From the NCBI GenBank assembly GCA_903872255.1, contig CAIQJW010000199.1, forward strand, positions 1 to 26,694: a stretch of 26,694 nt of DNA. Direction: 5' to 3'. The stretch is from an uncultured delta proteobacterium. Lineage in GTDB: Bacteria; Desulfobacterota; Syntrophorhabdia; Syntrophorhabdales; Syntrophorhabdaceae. Position 1 is the first letter of the stretch. Each line of letters begins with the position of its first letter. The translations under genes were made by a program, and so were the position numbers. This document shows positions 24,019 to 26,694 of this stretch, piece by piece. Below the pieces are notes generated by a model. That model saw only the letters and a list, made by a program, of their open reading frames with translations, was not told the origin of the DNA and did no database searches.

Positions 24019-24653
24019 GGGGTGTCCGGATTGGTATCTCCTATTGTTGTAGTCCGTTGTCTGTGAATGAAACCAAACTCTGACTCTCCCATTTATCTGA
24101 TCTTTCAGGACATTAGTCAACCTGAAAAATAGGACTTTCCTTGCAGTAAGTTCCATTGTTTCACCAGTCCGACCCCGAAAACACCATTCACCGCTACCGC
24201 TCTGAAGAAGCCCTTGTTCTTCTCAATAAAGAATTTGAAGATATCATGGAAAAACCGGGGACGGAAACCCGCGACTGAAACAAGCTCAACCCCGCCGTCG
24301 ATAGATGATACTGGCATCAATTGAAGGGCAACAGGCCGGCAAGACCTGACCCCATATGTGTGCAGATCTGGTGGTGTACTTTGAAGTGGAATTCACCAGG
24401 CTTTCAAACGGTAACGGGTAAACTGAAACAATTTTGTTAATCCCTTCAGATATTGTGCGATAAAGACAACGGAGCCGGATACCGGCACCTGTGCATGTGC
24501 TGAACAATGATATGAGCTTCGGGGTGCTGAAGGGAGGGTCCGTGGTTACCGGTTGTGCCTTTACGATGAGAGGGAGACCTTTGACGGGTACAGTCCTCGA
24601 TATCGCGGCGTTCTTCGGGCATTGTGTCCCGCAGCCTTAATGAGGAGGTTATT
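24019..24653. other. Gene-poor region, possibly decayed
   Basis: I find no intact gene in these 635 bases. A plus-strand reading frame at about 24156-24278 has protein-like composition (DPENTIHRYRSEEALVLL and EFEDIMEKPG) but no start signal, and may be the end of a broken gene. A second frame ending at 24642 (GVLKGGSVVTGCAFTMRG) is similarly unsupported. At about 24338-24353 the sequence CAAGACCTGACCCCAT resembles a motif I remember beside REP-associated transposase genes, but no transposase is present. The last bases are the ribosome site of the next gene. Confidence 0.4.
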
Positions 24654-25535
24654 ATGAAAATCAAAGCCGTATCATTCCCCCTGCTGTCCGTCTTGTTTCT
24701 GGTCCTGTTTGCGGTATCTGCACTTGCCGCAGACCTGCCTCAGATCAAGGAGCGTGGCGTACTGCGTCACCTCGGGATCCCTTATGCCAACTTCGTCAGT
24801 GGTTCCGGCGATGGGATGGATGTGGAGTTGATACAGCAATTTGCTGCAAGTATCGGCGTCAAATATGAATACGTCATGACCGATTGGGGCACTGTTGTCC
24901 AGGATCTGATCGGCAAAAAGGTCAAGGTGGCCGGCGGCGAGGTGGAGTTTCTCGGGGAAGTGCCTGTCAAGGGAGACCTGATAGCCAACGGGTTCACTAT
25001 TCTTCCCTGGCGCGAAAAGGTGGTCGCGTTTTCGAAGAATACCTTTCCCAGCCAGGTCTGGCTGCTCGCCCGTGCCGACTCAAAGATAAAACCGATCAAG
25101 CCCACAGGAAATATCCAAAAGGATATAGCCAACACCAAGCTCTTGATGAAAGGGGCCGGCGTCCTGACGCTTGAAAATACCTGCCTTGACCCGACGCTCT
25201 ATAGACTTGCCGAGACGGGTGCAAAGATCATTAAGATGCAGGTCAATCTAAATGAGATGGCCCCCGCCCTTTTGAACAAAGCGGGAGAGCTGACCATCCT
25301 GGATGTTCCGGATGCCCTGGTAGCGCTTGAAAAATGGCCCGGCAGGTTCAAGATCATCGGCCCCGTATCGGATAAACAATTCATGGCAGTCGGTTTTCCC
25401 AAGGAATCAAATCGGTTGCGCGAGGCCTTCAACGCGTTTCTTGACAAGTCCCAAAAGGACGGCAGCTATATGAAGATCGTCAAGAAGTACTATCCATCGG
25501 CGACACGTTATTTTGCGGAGTTTTTTAGGAAGTAA
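24654..25535 (+). CDS. Periplasmic solute-binding protein, family 3 type
   Basis: This 293-residue exported protein has a signal peptide (residues 1-26, cleavage near ALAA-DLPQ). A type II periplasmic-binding fold of the amino-acid-binding (SBP_bac_3) group follows: IKERGVLRHLGIPYANF, GMDVELIQQFAASIGVKYEYV, a middle lobe with FTILPWREKVVAFSKNTFPSQVWLLARADS, and the C-terminal AFNAFLDKSQKDGSYMKIVKKYYP. The frame extends upstream to 24624, but ATG 24654 has GAGGAGG 5 bases before it and starts the signal peptide. No ABC permease or ATPase gene is next to it. Instead a membrane sensor kinase follows after 65 bases. This suggests a sensory rather than transport role, as in binding proteins that present ligands to kinases. 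The ligand is unknown. Confidence 0.87.
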   Translation: MKIKAVSFPLLSVLFLVLFAVSALAADLPQIKERGVLRHLGIPYANFVSGSGDGMDVELIQQFAASIGVKYEYVMTDWGTVVQDLIGKKVKVAGGEVEFLGEVPVKGDLIANGFTILPWREKVVAFSKNTFPSQVWLLARADSKIKPIKPTGNIQKDIANTKLLMKGAGVLTLENTCLDPTLYRLAETGAKIIKMQVNLNEMAPALLNKAGELTILDVPDALVALEKWPGRFKIIGPVSDKQFMAVGFPKESNRLREAFNAFLDKSQKDGSYMKIVKKYYPSATRYFAEFFRK

Positions 25536-25600
25536 AACGGTATCATCGTCCAATTCTCGTTTTTCAAGGGAATTGAGGATAAGAAGAGGTCTTCTGGATC

Positions 25601-26694
25601 ATGGCTCCGAAACTCATGTCGACATTCAGCCGTGTATCAGCCTTCCTGTTGGTGTTGATACTGGTTGGGTATGTCGGGTACCTGCTCAGGGCCCAGTATC
25701 TTGCTCAGCGTGAACTGCAGGGACAGTCATCCGCCAGGATCATCCGGGGGATTGAAAAACGGGCCGATGCCGTCAGCTATTTCCTGCAGGAGCGGATGAA
25801 CGATGTCAGGGATGTCGCTGCATCCCGGGACCTGGCAGTTTTTTTCGAGAATAAGGCCCTCGGGATGTCTACGGAATACGGCTTGGGTGCAAGCCTTGAT
25901 GCGCTAAAAGAATCTGTCAGTTCCTATGAAGTAAGGAAGCGTCTTGGCGAAAGGCCGCTTTTCGGCCGCATCCTGATAATGGGTCCGGCGGGGGAGACAC
26001 TTGTCGAATACCCGGTACGCAATGCCCTTGAACGATCGAAGCAGGGGTGGCGAAAAGAGGTGGTCCGAAACCGTAAGGATGCGCAGGTTGTACAGGATGG
26101 GCAACAACTGATTCTCGCAGCGCCCGTGATATTTAAAGGCGCATATTCCGGACATGTTGTGGCATGGATTGACCCTGAACTGATTTTTCGCCACTTTGTT
26201 CAGGAAGACAATCACGAACAATGGCGTACCGATGCCCTGGTGATGAATGGCGTTTACCTCCATGTAACGGATGAAAAGGCGGGCGGGATTCCCCTACCGC
26301 TGCTTCCTGTCCTTTCCGGCTTGAAGCCGGGAGTTTTGGTATCTTTTACTGTCCGGCCGAAACAATCTCAAGCGGTGGCGATGTTGGGCTGCCTTGTGCC
26401 GGTGTCAGAATCATCCCTGTCGCTGGGAATTTTCTTTGTTGATCCCACCAACGCCGCTTCCAGTTCGCCAATGACGTTTCCGTTGGCGGCCAGCGTTCTG
26501 GGAACCCTTATCCTGATCGGCAGCGCCCTTTCCTTGCGGTCCGCCACGCGTTCAGCCCTTCTGCAGACACGACTTCACGAACAGGCTATCCGTGAACAGG
26601 AGGTTGGTGAGCGCAACCGGTTGCTGGAAGAGGAGGTGGCCACTCGCGTCCGTGCCGAGGAGGAGATGCGCCGGGCCAAGGAACAGGCCGAGGC
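25601..26694 (+). CDS. Membrane sensor kinase, N-terminal part (3' partial)
   Basis: The frame is open from ATG 25601 to the window end (364 complete residues). It has a first membrane helix (about 13-29), an extracytoplasmic sensor domain of about 260 residues resembling Cache folds (RILIMGPAGETLVEYP, LILAAPVIFKGAYSGHVVAWIDPELI), a second membrane helix (about 294-313), and then a coiled coil rich in Glu and Arg (ERNRLLEEEVATRVRAEEEMRRAKEQAEA). That last stretch usually leads into a PAS or histidine kinase (HisKA) domain, often in a hybrid kinase. The catalytic part lies outside the window, so the kinase call is inference; a diguanylate cyclase or chemoreceptor is less likely but possible. 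It lies 65 bases after the solute-binding protein gene on the same strand, probably in an operon. The ribosome site is weak (AAGAGG about 11 bases upstream). Confidence 0.75.
   Translation, partial: MAPKLMSTFSRVSAFLLVLILVGYVGYLLRAQYLAQRELQGQSSARIIRGIEKRADAVSYFLQERMNDVRDVAASRDLAVFFENKALGMSTEYGLGASLDALKESVSSYEVRKRLGERPLFGRILIMGPAGETLVEYPVRNALERSKQGWRKEVVRNRKDAQVVQDGQQLILAAPVIFKGAYSGHVVAWIDPELIFRHFVQEDNHEQWRTDALVMNGVYLHVTDEKAGGIPLPLLPVLSGLKPGVLVSFTVRPKQSQAVAMLGCLVPVSESSLSLGIFFVDPTNAASSSPMTFPLAASVLGTLILIGSALSLRSATRSALLQTRLHEQAIREQEVGERNRLLEEEVATRVRAEEEMRRAKEQAE

Noticed and set aside
23629..24066. Plus-strand open frame of 145 codons
   Set aside because: It lies antisense to the well-matched VF530-family gene, has no ribosome site and no recognisable domain.
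24338..24353. REP-associated transposase (RAYT) element
   Set aside because: Only a short remembered motif is present. No transposase frame or flanking repeats were found.

Overview
The window reads as a Gram-negative, probably anaerobic bacterium. Support comes from a chaperone-usher pilus usher, a long autotransporter, lipoprotein signals, an RlpA-like protein and a FabI-type enoyl reductase. The split NDP-forming acyl-CoA synthetase, a B12-binding radical SAM enzyme and several signalling genes suggest Desulfobacterota (former Deltaproteobacteria, perhaps Syntrophorhabdus- or Syntrophales-like). That placement is inference from gene content only. No tRNA, rRNA, CRISPR array or intact insertion sequence was seen.

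Layout. Bases 1-2767 (+) are the end of an archaic chaperone-usher fimbria locus: a partial usher and a single-domain spore-coat-U pilin. Bases 2836-8495 hold a membrane acyltransferase (-), an RlpA-like lipoprotein (+) and a 1183-residue serine protease autotransporter (-) that joins a kexin-like subtilisin, a P domain and an outer-membrane barrel. Bases 8647-11417 hold a 59-residue membrane peptide (+) with its own terminator, an mscS-ppnP operon (-) with a clear sigma-70 promoter, and a YwbE protein (+). Bases 11479-14348 (-) form an apparent operon of an ABM-fold protein, an RpoH-like sigma factor and a radical SAM enzyme whose start lies 4 bases after the sigma stop codon. Bases 14539-16164 (-) encode a PAS/AAA+/Fis sigma-54 activator.

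Bases 16426-20741 hold FabI (+), facing a two-gene acyl-CoA synthetase (-) whose subunit genes overlap by 7 bases, preceded by a beta-propeller lipoprotein (-). Bases 20913-22415 (-) encode an unusually long class II aldolase in an AT-richer segment. Bases 22849-25535 hold an EF-hand protein (+), a VF530-family DNA-binding protein (-), about 630 bases of gene-poor, possibly decayed DNA, and a periplasmic solute-binding protein (+). The last gene (+) is the N-terminal half of a membrane sensor kinase that runs off the window; the binding protein just before it is probably its ligand receptor.

Most genes are recognisable families. The less ordinary points are the kexin/P-domain autotransporter, the sigma factor coupled to a radical SAM enzyme, the binding protein-kinase pair, two genes that may be leaderless, and several strong palindromes or hairpins in intergenic DNA.
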